From: Pseudomonas californiensis
GTDB taxonomy: Bacteria > Pseudomonadota > Gammaproteobacteria > Pseudomonadales > Pseudomonadaceae
Direction of reading: 5' to 3'
NCBI RefSeq assembly: GCF_021147775.1
Contig: NZ_JAGTPK010000018.1
Span: forward strand, 1 to 64,000
Length of the DNA stretch: 64,000 bases
Shown: piece by piece, positions 1-8,833 of the stretch
Position numbering within the stretch: the stretch's first letter is position 1
Layout: every line of letters begins with the position of its first letter
Translations under genes and position numbers: made by a program
Notes under the pieces: model-generated
The model's database searches: none
The model's input: only the letters and a program-made list of their open reading frames with translations
What the model was told of the DNA's origin: nothing

Positions 1-1
1 C

Positions 2-1229
2 CTCGACGCGCAGAAGAACAGCGCAGCGTATCGAGTGCTGGGATCCACCGGGTTTTGTCTGGCGGTATTGATGCTGGAGGCTTGGAATGTGAGTTCTGAG
101 GCTGAAGGGTTGGATATGACAACTCGAGATAAAGATCGCATGAGGGCATCCGCAGGCATCATTTCTGCAGTTCTCGATTTGGTCATAGCAACAGAAGCAT
201 TAGCCTTCAAACTTTCCGACAACCATTCCAAGATCCTGACTAGGAAGGTCATTCTAGTTTTTTCAGATGAGACCTTGACCAAATGGTTGGGCACAACGAT
301 CGGCTCGATATTGACCAAAGAGCTTTCTAGTCGCCTCGTTGCGCAATTGCTGTCAGCAGGTTTTTTAACAGTATTAAATCTTTATGACTCTTGGCACGCT
401 TGGCAATGGAACGATCAAGCGGTGTACGGCTATCTTCTGATGTCTGTAGGAGGACTGTCAGCTGCCCTGAGCTCTGCATTGACTGGAATGCAGTTATTCG
501 CTGGCTTGAACCCAATTGGCTGGGCGGCTTTACTGTTACTTATAAGCGGAGCCGGTTTAATATTCTGGTTAAGCAGTACGCCTTTTGAGTCTTGGCTAGC
601 AAATGGCCCATTTGGTCAAAACAATACTTTAGACAGCCACCTAAAGAGCCCGCCGGAGGCATTATATAGACTCATAGGCCTGCTCGCTGGAATAACTATT
701 ACCATCAAAAAAAAACCCAGTTTACGAGCCACATGCCAAATTCGACTTTCGTGCCCAAATACCTTATGAAATACGCAGCGCAAATACAATTATCCGCTTA
801 GAGAGCAGACTACCTGGACTAATTGACAGCTTTGACAGCCTTAACATTCAGACCGAGTGCAGATTGTGCCGGATAATCGAAAGATCGAACAACCAAGGTA
901 TCCCATACAGGGCCAGTACCGAGATACCGGAAAAACCGACATCGCCCAAGGCGCAGCGTACTTACGCAAATGCACTTGAACTCTTTTTCTTTACTCCCAA
1001 CGGCAGCGTCAGAACGTCTGAGTGGAGCACTACCCAACATTTCAGCTGGGCAGTAAGAGCCCAATTCATTTTCACAAGGAGCAAAGAAAATTATTATTTT
1101 CCTGCACCCTCTATCAAAGACCCTACGAAGTTTAGTCAGCAGTGGGCAAAGCCTGACTTCTCAGCAGTAAACCAACCCTTCTGGGCCGACGAAATCACTC
1201 ATAAAAATTTATCCAATGAACAGATCTAA
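2..1229 (+). pseudogene. C-terminal part of T6SS effector (BTH_I2691-like), frameshifted, cut by window edge
   Basis: The reading frame is open from the left edge, so the N-terminus lies outside the window. The first segment (to the stop at 767-769) ends with a long hydrophobic stretch around 460-590 (motifs GLNPIGWAALLLLISGAGL and LANGPFG) that I recall from T6SS effectors of the BTH_I2691 family. At 707-715 there is a run of nine A. Skipping one A moves reading into the frame that stays open to the stop at 1229 and continues NPVYEPHAKFDF...IIRLESRLP. That frame has a stop at 693-695, so the switch must fall between 693 and 769. The second segment is soluble and tryptophan/phenylalanine-rich. 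Either the gene is broken by a one-base expansion, it uses slippage on the A run, or the base call is wrong. The family assignment is from memory of conserved patterns and is moderate. Confidence 0.6.
707..715 (+). other. A9 homopolymer at the frame switch of the effector gene
   Basis: Nine consecutive A sit exactly where the reading frame of the effector must change from the upstream to the downstream segment. An A8 run would restore one continuous reading frame. Such runs are known sites of replication slippage and of transcriptional slippage by RNA polymerase. Confidence 0.7.
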
Positions 1230-2274
1230 AGCACACACTTACTATGGCGCTCGGGCTTTTGCGCAGGCATATATACCTGCACAAGCCCCATCGCTGCGTC
1301 AAAAGTCGTTTGGGTCACTCTCGGTACGTCTGCCGTGGGGCTCAACCCAGAACATAATACCCACTCGACTTATGGAAGAGTTAAAGCCTAGAAGCATGAG
1401 GTATCGGAAAACATTAGAAAAACAAAAAGAAATACAAAAAGCGAACCACACCTATGTGCCTGCGCCCTTTGAAGGTATCGAATTCCACAACAAACAGAAT
1501 CACGAAATTTTCAAGCACGCTCCGCTTCCATTTAGATCGCAATTCTGGGTGGTGATGCTACAACTTGGGTTGATCTCTACCATATTACTTACTCCCCTTA
1601 CGATGTTGGCACACATGATTTTGCTCTCGAACACGCGTGATTCCTGGCAAGTCGTCACCATCGACATGGTGCTCCATGTATATCCAATATTCGTGGGCAT
1701 ACCCATTTTTTGCTGGCTAATCGGACACATAGTCGTCAACCACTTCCCTCGCATCTGGCTTCGTCCACCCAAAGGCCCATCGTGGGAGCTGAACCGTCGA
1801 ACAGGCCTGGTGACGATATTCGGCTACAAAAACTTCAAGAAAACGGGTGTGATTGATGAGTTTGTAGCACCGTTCTATGAATTTGACGCCTACATGATCA
1901 AAGCAGTGGATCGCCACGGCCCTTCGTATGGGCTGTGGCTTCGCCACCGCTACGAAGATCAGAAGATCAATTTCCACATACTAGTAAGTTCTGATGAATC
2001 CAAACAACGCCCTTGTGCCTGGTGGGATTTCTTCCAGAACTACATGGACGTCAGCCTTCCTCTTCCAGACATCCCGCTGTTCGAACCCCATCGGCATCTG
2101 GACCCGGTGACCGCGAAATACGACAAGGAAAACGGCCGTAATCCGCGTTACTGGATCGACATGGACGACGACGTATTCAAGGCCGAAGTGAGCGCAATGT
2201 GGAAACGCATCTATGACATCAACACGTTCAGACGGGCAAATCTGATGGCTCGGTACGTGACTTATAACGACTGA
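1216..2274 (+). CDS. Two-helix membrane protein, possible T6SS immunity/partner protein
   Basis: A 352-residue protein of unknown function. Two hydrophobic helices are visible around residues 110-135 (WVVMLQLGLISTILLTPLTML) and 153-175 (VYPIFVGIPIFCWLIGHIVV), with a charged N-terminal segment of about 100 residues and a soluble C-terminal domain of about 170 residues rich in aromatic and acidic residues (WIDMDDDVF). It begins 14 bp inside the end of the upstream effector gene, so the two are translationally linked. A membrane protein encoded directly after a membrane-active T6SS effector is the usual arrangement for an immunity protein or a partner, but no motif proves this. I do not recognise a named domain. 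Confidence 0.7.
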   Translation: MNRSKAHTYYGARAFAQAYIPAQAPSLRQKSFGSLSVRLPWGSTQNIIPTRLMEELKPRSMRYRKTLEKQKEIQKANHTYVPAPFEGIEFHNKQNHEIFKHAPLPFRSQFWVVMLQLGLISTILLTPLTMLAHMILLSNTRDSWQVVTIDMVLHVYPIFVGIPIFCWLIGHIVVNHFPRIWLRPPKGPSWELNRRTGLVTIFGYKNFKKTGVIDEFVAPFYEFDAYMIKAVDRHGPSYGLWLRHRYEDQKINFHILVSSDESKQRPCAWWDFFQNYMDVSLPLPDIPLFEPHRHLDPVTAKYDKENGRNPRYWIDMDDDVFKAEVSAMWKRIYDINTFRRANLMARYVTYND

Positions 2275-2309
2275 AAAAAAGCGCCTTGTCGGCCTGTTGC
2301 CAGTAGACC

Positions 2310-2339
2310 AGACGCGGTTCGGCATGCCGAACCGCGTCT
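2310..2339. repeat. 30-bp perfect palindrome between convergent genes
   Basis: Two 15-base arms, AGACGCGGTTCGGCA and its exact reverse complement, meet with no spacer. It lies between the convergent membrane-protein and hydrolase genes and could form a strong hairpin in either transcript, with a CATG loop. No T-run follows on the plus strand, so it is not a textbook terminator, although an A7 run (2274-2280) precedes it and would read as a T-run 30 bases downstream on the minus strand. Confidence 0.75.
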
Positions 2340-2361
2340 CCGTAATAACGCCGTCAGGCCG

Positions 2362-3360
2362 TTACTGAAGAGCCGAGACCAGTGCTTTGTTGAATCCTGT
2401 TGGATCTTCCATTTGGGGGGCGTGCCCCATGCCTTTGAATTCCACCAGTTTGGCGCCCGGAATCATTTCGGTGACCTGCTTGCCAAGCACTTCGTACTTG
2501 CCGATTTTGGCTTTTACGTCCGGCGGCGCGATGTCACTGCCGATGGCGGTGGTGTCTTTGTTACCGATCATCAGAACAGTCGGCACTTGCAGGTTGGCGA
2601 ACTCGTAAAATACCGGCTGAGTGAAGATCATGTCGTAGATCAGTGCCGAGTTCCAGGCAACGATTTTCTGGCCCGGGCCCTTGTTCAGTCCTGCCAGCAT
2701 ATCGACCCACTTGTCGTACTCCGGCTTCCAGCGGCCGTCGTAATAGGTCTTCTTTTCGTACTCGCGAATGCCCTCGGCGGTGGTTTTCAACTCCCGCCCG
2801 TACCATTGATCAATGGTCCTGTAAGGCACGCCGAGTGCTTTCCAGTCTTCCAGGCCAATCGGATTGACCATCACCAGCCTGTCGGTCTGTTTGGGGTACA
2901 TCAGCGCGTAACGGGTGGCCAGCATACCGCCGGTTGAATGGCCCACTACCGACACCTTGTCGATGCCCAGTTTTTCGAGCAGCGCGTGGGTATTCAACGA
3001 TAGCTGCTGAAAGCTGTACTGGTAGTTTTCAGGCTTGGTAGAGGTGCAAAAACCGATCTGGTCAGGCGTTATGACTCTATAGCCTGCCGCGCTGAGCCCT
3101 TTTATCGTGTCTTCCCAGGTTGCAGCGCAGAAGTTCTTGCCATGCATCAGCACGGCGGTACGGCCGTTGGCCTTGCCGGTCGGCGCGACGTCCATGTAGC
3201 CCATCTCCAGTGACTTGCCCTGGGACTGGAAGCTGAATTTCTTGAGCGCATGCGGGTAAGTGAAGCCCTCCAGTTGCTGACCGTAACTGGGCGTTTCGGC
3301 CAGTGCGGTAAAAGGCAGCGTCAACGTCATCAACATACCGGCAATCTTTGCAGCCCGCAT
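2362..3360 (-). CDS. Periplasmic alpha/beta hydrolase
   Basis: The 332-residue product starts with a signal peptide (MRAAKIAGMLMTLTLPFTALA, cleavage near ALA-ET) and has an alpha/beta hydrolase core. The HG oxyanion region is LMHGKNF, the nucleophile elbow is GHSTGG, the probable acid is in MIGNKDTT, and the catalytic His is in GMGHAPQMEDP near the C-terminus. The fold fits an esterase, lipase or dehalogenase-like enzyme; the substrate cannot be read from sequence. The ATG at 3360 is preferred over the GTG at 3369 because AGGAGG lies 8 bases upstream of it. The gene is divergent from a LysR regulator, which probably controls it. Confidence 0.85.
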   Translation of the reverse strand: MRAAKIAGMLMTLTLPFTALAETPSYGQQLEGFTYPHALKKFSFQSQGKSLEMGYMDVAPTGKANGRTAVLMHGKNFCAATWEDTIKGLSAAGYRVITPDQIGFCTSTKPENYQYSFQQLSLNTHALLEKLGIDKVSVVGHSTGGMLATRYALMYPKQTDRLVMVNPIGLEDWKALGVPYRTIDQWYGRELKTTAEGIREYEKKTYYDGRWKPEYDKWVDMLAGLNKGPGQKIVAWNSALIYDMIFTQPVFYEFANLQVPTVLMIGNKDTTAIGSDIAPPDVKAKIGKYEVLGKQVTEMIPGAKLVEFKGMGHAPQMEDPTGFNKALVSALQ

Positions 3361-3618
3361 ACGGGGCACCTCCTCTAGGGTTCAGGTTGAAGTCTGCGGC
3401 TTTTCGGTCGCACGCCGCAGGCCTGCAAGTAGACCCCAATTCGTACCGCAGATTCGCCCTTTTCCTACCTGGAAAAACGTAAGAAGACGTTTCCCGAAGG
3501 CCCTCCCAAGCGCCGCCTGACGGGGCAAAATGCTGGACGCCCATGGCCTGGCTTCCCTAGACTGAGCCCTACTGTATGGGCGCCATCCGGGTGATATGTC
3601 TGATGCCAAGGAATCACA

Positions 3619-4548
3619 ATGAATCGCAATGAACTGCGCAAGGCTGACATCAATCTGATGGTGGTCTTCGAGACCTTGATGCAAGAGCGTAACGTCACCC
3701 GCGCAGCTGAAAAGCTGTTCCTCGGTCAGCCCACCATCAGCGCAGCACTTAGCCGACTCCGCACGCTACTCAACGACCCGCTGTTTATTCGGGTAGGGCA
3801 TCGCATGGAGCCAACGGCCCGTGCTCATGAGATTCTCAAACATCTGACCCCTGCTCTGGACGCCATGTCCACAGCGCTAAGCCTGTCTACCGATTTCGAT
3901 CCGTCGGTCAGCAAGATGACCTTTCGCATCGGCATGTCAGATGACGTCGAGTATGGTTTGCTGCCCGCCATGCTCAAGGCCATTCGCAAGGAAGCACCAG
4001 GTGTCGTGATCGTAGTCAAGCACGTCGACTACCTCAGTGTTTCCGAGGTGCTGATGTCCGGCAACATTACTGTCGCGATCTGTCTGACCCGAGAATTGCC
4101 CGCCAATGCCAAACGCAAGTTGTTGCGCAACATTCAGCCGCGATTGATAAGGGCCGACAAGCCGACAGCGCCCATGACAATAGACGAGTACTGCGCGCGC
4201 CCGCATGTAGTGGTTTCGCACGTCGCCAGCGTCAGCAGTTTCGCCGATGAATGGCTGACCGCCGTAGGCCGCAAGCGGCATGTGGTGTTGTCGGTGCCGC
4301 AGTTCACCACCCTGCCCGCCTTGATGGCCGGTACCGATATGATTTCCGGGTTGTCTGACTATGTAGCGAGTGCCATGAGTGCGCTGGGGTTGGTGTACGA
4401 CGAACCCATGCCGTTCACGACACCTGGGCTGGACCTGTCGATGACATGGCTGAGTGTGATGGATAACGACCCTGCCGAGCGATGGCTGCGCAGCAAGATC
4501 GAAGAGTATATGGGCGAGCACCGGGAGGCGCCCGCCCTGGCTGGCTGA
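3619..4548 (+). CDS. LysR-family transcriptional regulator
   Basis: A 309-residue regulator. The N-terminal winged helix-turn-helix (about residues 9-68) contains the LysR pattern NVTRAAEKLFLGQPTISAAL followed by LRTLLNDPLFIR. The rest is the substrate-binding domain (from about residue 95) that senses an unknown co-inducer. The start is supported by AAGGA about 7 bases upstream of the ATG. It is divergent from the periplasmic hydrolase at 2362-3360, across a 258-bp gap that likely holds both promoters, so the hydrolase gene is the most probable target. Its stop codon (4546-4548) directly abuts the stop codon of convergent pstB, leaving no room for a terminator between them. Confidence 0.93.
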   Translation: MNRNELRKADINLMVVFETLMQERNVTRAAEKLFLGQPTISAALSRLRTLLNDPLFIRVGHRMEPTARAHEILKHLTPALDAMSTALSLSTDFDPSVSKMTFRIGMSDDVEYGLLPAMLKAIRKEAPGVVIVVKHVDYLSVSEVLMSGNITVAICLTRELPANAKRKLLRNIQPRLIRADKPTAPMTIDEYCARPHVVVSHVASVSSFADEWLTAVGRKRHVVLSVPQFTTLPALMAGTDMISGLSDYVASAMSALGLVYDEPMPFTTPGLDLSMTWLSVMDNDPAERWLRSKIEEYMGEHREAPALAG

Positions 4549-5328
4549 TCAGCCGAAACGACCGGTGATGTAGTCTTCGGTCTGGGTCTTGGAGGGCTTG
4601 GTGAAAATGGTGTCGGTGTCGCCATGCTCGATCAGCTCACCCATGAACATGAACGCGGTGTAGTCCGAGCAACGTGCTGCCTGCTGCATGTTGTGCGTCA
4701 CAATGATCACAGTGAACTGCTCTTTCAGCTCGGTAATCAGCTGTTCGATACGACCGGTAGAGATCGGGTCAAGGGCAGACGTTGGCTCATCGAGTAACAG
4801 GACCTGCGGGCGCAGTGCGATGGTGCGAGCGATGCACAGACGCTGTTGCTGACCGCCGGACAGGCCAGTGGCGCTCTGCTTGAGCTTGTCCTTGACCTCG
4901 TCCCACAATGCAGCGCCACGCAAGGCCTGCTCGACGCGGTCTTCCATCTCACGACGTGACAGTTTTTCGTGATGTTTGATGGCGTAGGAGATGTTGTCGT
5001 AGATAGACATGGGGAACGGCACTGGCTTCTGGAACACCATGCCCACGTGGCTGCGCAGACGGTTCATCGAATAGCCCGGCGCCAGGATATTTTCGCCATT
5101 GAGCAGCACTTCGCCGCGCGCTTCCTGTTTCGGGTACATCGCGTAGATACGGTTGAACACACGCAACAGGGTCGACTTGCCACAACCCGATGGACCGATG
5201 ATCGCGGTAATGCGCTTCTCGGGAATGGTCATGTCGATGGACTTCAGCGACTTCTGGTTGTTATAGAAAAACTCCAGACCGCGCACTTGAATCTTGGTTT
5301 TTTCGTTGGCCAGGGAAAGATTGTTCAT
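4549..5328 (-). CDS. pstB: Phosphate ABC transporter ATP-binding protein PstB
   Basis: The 259-residue ATPase energises high-affinity phosphate uptake at the inner membrane. Walker A is GPSGCGKSTLLR, the Q-loop lies in MVFQKPVPFPMS (the FQKP-PFPMSIYDN pattern is typical of PstB), the ABC signature is LSGGQQQR, Walker B is VLLLDEPTSALDP and the switch His is in VTHNMQQAAR. Its ATG overlaps the pstA stop codon by one base (TGATG), indicating translational coupling. It is the last gene of pstSCAB; no phoU follows, unlike in many Pho loci, because the next gene is the convergent LysR regulator. Confidence 0.97.
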   Translation of the reverse strand: MNNLSLANEKTKIQVRGLEFFYNNQKSLKSIDMTIPEKRITAIIGPSGCGKSTLLRVFNRIYAMYPKQEARGEVLLNGENILAPGYSMNRLRSHVGMVFQKPVPFPMSIYDNISYAIKHHEKLSRREMEDRVEQALRGAALWDEVKDKLKQSATGLSGGQQQRLCIARTIALRPQVLLLDEPTSALDPISTGRIEQLITELKEQFTVIIVTHNMQQAARCSDYTAFMFMGELIEHGDTDTIFTKPSKTQTEDYITGRFG

Positions 5329-6212
5329 CAGGACGCCCTATTGCGCAGAAGAATTAAGCGAGAAAGCAGACTCAGTATCAGTACGAACAACGTCATGACC
5401 AGCGCACCGGCCCATGCCAGGGAATGCCAGTCTTCGAACGGGCTCATGGCGTACTGGAAGACCACCACCGGAACACTGGCGATCGGTTTGAGCAGATCAC
5501 TGCTCCAGAACTGGTTGCCGAATGCGGTAAACAACAGCGGCGCGGTTTCGCCGGTGATGCGCGCCAATGCCAGCAGCACACCGGTAACCACACCCGCTTT
5601 GGCGGCGCGCAGAACGATTTGCAGGGTCAGCTTCCATTGCGGAACACCCAGTGCCAGCGCAGCTTCGCGCATGGTAGAGGGTTGCAGCTGCATCATTTCA
5701 TCGGTGGTGCGAACCACTACCGGAATCACCAGCAACGCCAGGGCCAACGCACCGGCCAACGCAGAGAAGCCAACCTGGTGCCCGGTGACTGCGTTGAGCG
5801 GCAGCACCACAACGGTGTACACGAACAACCCGAGTACGATCGAGGGCGCCGACAGCAGGATGTCGTTGATGAAGCGCACGGCGTTACCAAGCTTGGTGTA
5901 ACGGGCGAACTCTGCCAGCCAGATACCGGCCATCAGACCGATCGGCGTACCGATCAACAGGCCGATGCCGGACATCAGCACGCTGCCGTAAAACGCGTTG
6001 GCCAGGCCGCCTTCGGTACCAGGCGGCGGAGTCATGCCGGTGAACAACTGCAGGTTCAGGGCGTCGATGCCCTTGATGATGGTGGTCAGCAGAATCCAGA
6101 CCAGCCACAACAGACCGAATGCCGTGGCGCCGCAACTGAGCACCATCGCCACTTTGTTCTTTAGGTTACGAACCCGGTAAAGGTGCTCGCTGCCTGTCAC
6201 GTCCTTACTCAT
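5328..6212 (-). CDS. pstA: Phosphate ABC transporter permease PstA
   Basis: A 294-residue inner-membrane permease, close to the length of E. coli PstA. Six hydrophobic segments are visible, the first after a charged N-terminus (VAMVLSCGATAFGLLWLVWI). The binding-protein-dependent transport signature is in EAALALGVPQWKLTLQIVLRAA. Its ATG overlaps the pstC stop by four bases (ATGA) and its stop overlaps the pstB start. With PstC it forms the phosphate channel. Confidence 0.96.
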   Translation of the reverse strand: MSKDVTGSEHLYRVRNLKNKVAMVLSCGATAFGLLWLVWILLTTIIKGIDALNLQLFTGMTPPPGTEGGLANAFYGSVLMSGIGLLIGTPIGLMAGIWLAEFARYTKLGNAVRFINDILLSAPSIVLGLFVYTVVVLPLNAVTGHQVGFSALAGALALALLVIPVVVRTTDEMMQLQPSTMREAALALGVPQWKLTLQIVLRAAKAGVVTGVLLALARITGETAPLLFTAFGNQFWSSDLLKPIASVPVVVFQYAMSPFEDWHSLAWAGALVMTLFVLILSLLSRLILLRNRAS

Positions 6213-7204
6213 AACCCCTCCTTGCGCGACAGTCGCGACAACATCAAACGTGCAAGAGCCAGCACGATGAAAGTGACGACGAACAACAGGAAGCCCAGTG
6301 CTATAAGCGCCGAACGGTGCAGATCGGTGTAGGCCTCGTTGAATTCGTTGGCGATGACCGAAGCAATGGAACTGCTTGGCATCATCAGCGACGCCGAGAA
6401 CTGGTGCGCGTTGCCGAGCACGAAGGTCACTGCCATGGTTTCACCCAGCGCACGACCCAGCCCCAGGAACACACCGCCCACGACGGCCGAACGGGTGTAG
6501 GGCAGGACGATGTCCCAGACCACTTCCCAGGTCGTGCCGCCCAATGCGTAGGCCGACTCTTTGAGGGTGGTAGGCACAGTGCGGAAAACTTCCTGCATGA
6601 CCGAGGTAATGAACGGCGTGATCATGATGGCCAGCACGATACCGGCCGTCAGCATGCCGATACCCAACGGCGGCCCCTGGAACATCGGCCCGACAAGCGG
6701 CAGGCTGCCAAGGTTTTCAGTGATCCAGGGTGAAAGGTGTTCTGCCATGAACGGGCCGAACACAAACAGCCCCCACATGCCATAAATGATCGAAGGAATC
6801 CCCGCCAGCAGTTCGATGGCCGAGGCGATCGGCATACGCAACCAGGGCGGAGCCACTTCCGTCAAAAAGATCGCGATGCCGAAACTCACCGGAACGGCGA
6901 TCAGCAACGCCAGAAAAGAGGTAACCAGGGTGCCGTAGATCGGAACCAGAGCGCCAAACTTGCCGGCGTTGACGTCCCACTCGGTACTGGTCAGAAACTC
7001 AAACCCGAAAGTTTGAAAGGCCAGACTGCCACCCCAGAGGGTCGACAGGGCAATACAACCCAGCAACGCAAGCACCAGCATCGCCGCCGCCTGCAATGAA
7101 CGCTTGAACCACAGATCGTGCCGATGATCCCGCTTGGCGCGTTTCTCGCCTTCGGTCTCGACAGTGTTGGCGGTAGCGGACAGATATTGGGTGTTTTCAG
7201 TCAT
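6209..7204 (-). CDS. pstC: Phosphate ABC transporter permease PstC
   Basis: A 331-residue inner-membrane permease with six predicted helices. After a charged cytoplasmic N-terminus (KRAKRDHRHDLWFKR) comes the first helix (AAMLVLALLGCIALSTLWG). The family pattern LLAGIPSIIYGMWGLFVFGP and the permease loop ESAYALGGTTWEVVWDIVLP mark it as PstC. It is the second gene of the pst operon and is separated from pstS by a hairpin at 7229-7267. No strong ribosome-binding site is visible in front of the ATG. Confidence 0.96.
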   Translation of the reverse strand: MTENTQYLSATANTVETEGEKRAKRDHRHDLWFKRSLQAAAMLVLALLGCIALSTLWGGSLAFQTFGFEFLTSTEWDVNAGKFGALVPIYGTLVTSFLALLIAVPVSFGIAIFLTEVAPPWLRMPIASAIELLAGIPSIIYGMWGLFVFGPFMAEHLSPWITENLGSLPLVGPMFQGPPLGIGMLTAGIVLAIMITPFITSVMQEVFRTVPTTLKESAYALGGTTWEVVWDIVLPYTRSAVVGGVFLGLGRALGETMAVTFVLGNAHQFSASLMMPSSSIASVIANEFNEAYTDLHRSALIALGFLLFVVTFIVLALARLMLSRLSRKEGL

Positions 7205-7228
7205 GGTGAGTCCACTCGCAAGGAAAAG

Positions 7229-7267
7229 CCCCTGCCATCCGACCGATATCGCGGTCGATGACAGGGG
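7229..7267 (-). terminator. Intercistronic hairpin between pstS and pstC
   Basis: Read on the minus strand, CCCCTGTCATC pairs with GATGGCAGGGG and GACCG with CGGTC around the centre GATATC, followed by CTTTTCC. This imperfect long stem sits 20 bases after the pstS stop. Hairpins at this place commonly act as partial terminators or mRNA stabilisers so that the binding protein is made in excess over the membrane subunits; that role is inferred here. Confidence 0.65.
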
Positions 7268-7287
7268 TGATACAGGCCTTGAATCAC

Positions 7288-8307
7288 TTACTTAGTGAAT
7301 TCAGTTTTCCAGTAGTTTTCTACGCGATCGACCAGCGATTTCGGCAACGCTACATAGTCCAGGGACTCGGCCTGTTTCTGGCCGTTTTCCAGGGACCACT
7401 TGAAGAAGTCAAAAGCTGCCGCGCTTTTCTCTTCGTTCTTGGCTTTCTTGTACATGATGATCCAGGTGGTCGCGGTGATCGGCCATGCACCTTCGCCCGG
7501 AGCGTTGGTCATGATCAGGCCGAAGTCCTTGGCGTTTGCCCAGTCAGCAGTGTCAGCAGCAGCCGCGAACGCCTTGGCTGTCGGCTCGATGAACTTGCCA
7601 GCAGCGTTTTTAAGCTGGGTGTAAGAAAGCTTGTTGGTTACAGCGTACGAATACTCGACGTAGCCGATCGAACCCTTGATCTGCTTCACGTAGGCAGAAA
7701 CACCTTCGTTGCCCTTGCCGCCTACGCCCGCTGGCCACTGAACCGTCGAACCGAACTTCAACTTCTCGTTCCACTCAGGGCTGACTTTGCTCAGGTAGTT
7801 GGTGAAGTTGTAAGTGGTGCCCGAGCCGTCCGAACGGTGAACAACGGTGATGGCGGTTTCTGGCAGCTTGACGCCTGGGTTAAGCGCGACGATGGCTGGG
7901 TCATTCCACTTCTTGATGTCGCCCATGAAGATCTTGGCGATGGCGTCGCCATCCAGCTTCAACTTGCCGCTTTCAATGCCTTCCACGTTGATGATCGGAA
8001 CAATACCGCCGATCACACTCGGGAACTGGCCAAGACCGGCAGCCTGCAGGTCTTCAGCAGACATCGGGGCGTCGGAAGCGCCGAAGTCAACGGTCGCTGC
8101 CTTGATCTGGGCAATGCCGCCACCCGAACCGATGGACTGATAGTTGATGCGGTGCGGGGCAGTCTTGCTGTAGTCCTGGGACCACTTGGAAATAACCGGG
8201 AAGACGAAACTCGAACCAGCGCCCGTTACGTCAGTCGCGTGGGCTACACCGCTGAGGCACAGCGAAGCGATCAGAAGCGACAAGCGTTTTTTATTCAGCA
8301 GAATCAC
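7288..8307 (-). CDS. pstS: Phosphate-binding periplasmic protein PstS
   Basis: The 339-residue protein starts with a signal peptide (KKRLSLLIASLCLSGVAHA, then TDVTGAGSSF at the mature N-terminus). TGAGSSFVFP, IGSGGGIAQI, FGASDAPM and VHRSDGSGTTYNFT are the PstS phosphate-binding segments (Ser, Asp, Arg and Thr ligands). Length and motifs match the E. coli type. The start is a GTG preceded by GAGG at a spacing of 7 bases. It captures periplasmic phosphate for PstCAB. A candidate Pho promoter lies about 85 bases upstream. Confidence 0.97.
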   Translation of the reverse strand: MILLNKKRLSLLIASLCLSGVAHATDVTGAGSSFVFPVISKWSQDYSKTAPHRINYQSIGSGGGIAQIKAATVDFGASDAPMSAEDLQAAGLGQFPSVIGGIVPIINVEGIESGKLKLDGDAIAKIFMGDIKKWNDPAIVALNPGVKLPETAITVVHRSDGSGTTYNFTNYLSKVSPEWNEKLKFGSTVQWPAGVGGKGNEGVSAYVKQIKGSIGYVEYSYAVTNKLSYTQLKNAAGKFIEPTAKAFAAAADTADWANAKDFGLIMTNAPGEGAWPITATTWIIMYKKAKNEEKSAAAFDFFKWSLENGQKQAESLDYVALPKSLVDRVENYWKTEFTK

Positions 8308-8833
8308 GTTAATACCTCAGTCCAGGAGATTGTGTGGTGGTCCACTTAAGGAGGCCCGAGGCGGATTTAAAACCTGAAATGTTTCTGTTTAATGACAAAC
8401 AGTTGAACTGAGGCAGATTCAGCCGTTTTTTGTGGGCTATTTCTTACATCCATCACTCAACCATTTCTCCCAAACCCCAATGTTTACTGGGGCCAATGCC
8501 AAGAAACAGGCGAGTAGCCAACTGCCATCTAAACACAGGTGGCGCAGGGCCATCTGCGTTACATAAATGTAAGAATTTGTTCCATGTAAGACTCAGATGA
8601 GCCTGCATGCCTACCCTGCTATAACCAAATGACCTGAAAACTAACGCCGCGTCTCTCTTGATGACGCTTTTGTGTCTGGCGCGGATCACCGGTTAACGAT
8701 GCGCGGATAAATGGGGTGGTATTAATATCTTGCTTCCTCAGCTACCGTTCGTCGGGATCAGCGGCACCTATGGCCACTGGCCAATGACCAACGTGGGTAC
8801 TTAATCAGTATTCAAAAAAACGGAGTAAGCATC
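8308..8833. other. 526-bp intergenic region upstream of pstS and of the small secreted protein gene
   Basis: No credible gene is seen. The part next to pstS (to about 8410) holds a candidate Pho promoter. Further out, TTACAT/ATGTAA half-sites occur around 8443, 8560-8577 and 8588. The right end is AT-richer (8710-8733), with a GGAG ribosome-binding site at 8821-8824 for the gene at 8834. A TGGCCACTGGCCA inverted repeat lies near 8770. Confidence 0.5.
8363..8409 (-). promoter_or_regulatory. Candidate Pho-regulated promoter of pstS
   Basis: Read on the minus strand, AGTTCAA-CTGT-TTGTCAT (8392-8409) resembles the Pho box CTGTCAT-N4-CTGTCAT, with a good second half (6 of 7) and a poor first half (3 of 7). 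About 20 bases downstream lies TTTTAAAT (8364-8371), which could be the -10 element. The position, about 85 bases before the pstS start, is right for PhoB activation. The match is only partial. Confidence 0.4.

Noticed and set aside
7258..8349. 363-codon open frame opposite pstS
   Set aside because: Fully antisense to a certain pstS gene.
8453..8689. Possible small minus-strand gene of 78 codons in the pstS upstream region
   Set aside because: No ribosome-binding site, no signal peptide and no recognisable composition.
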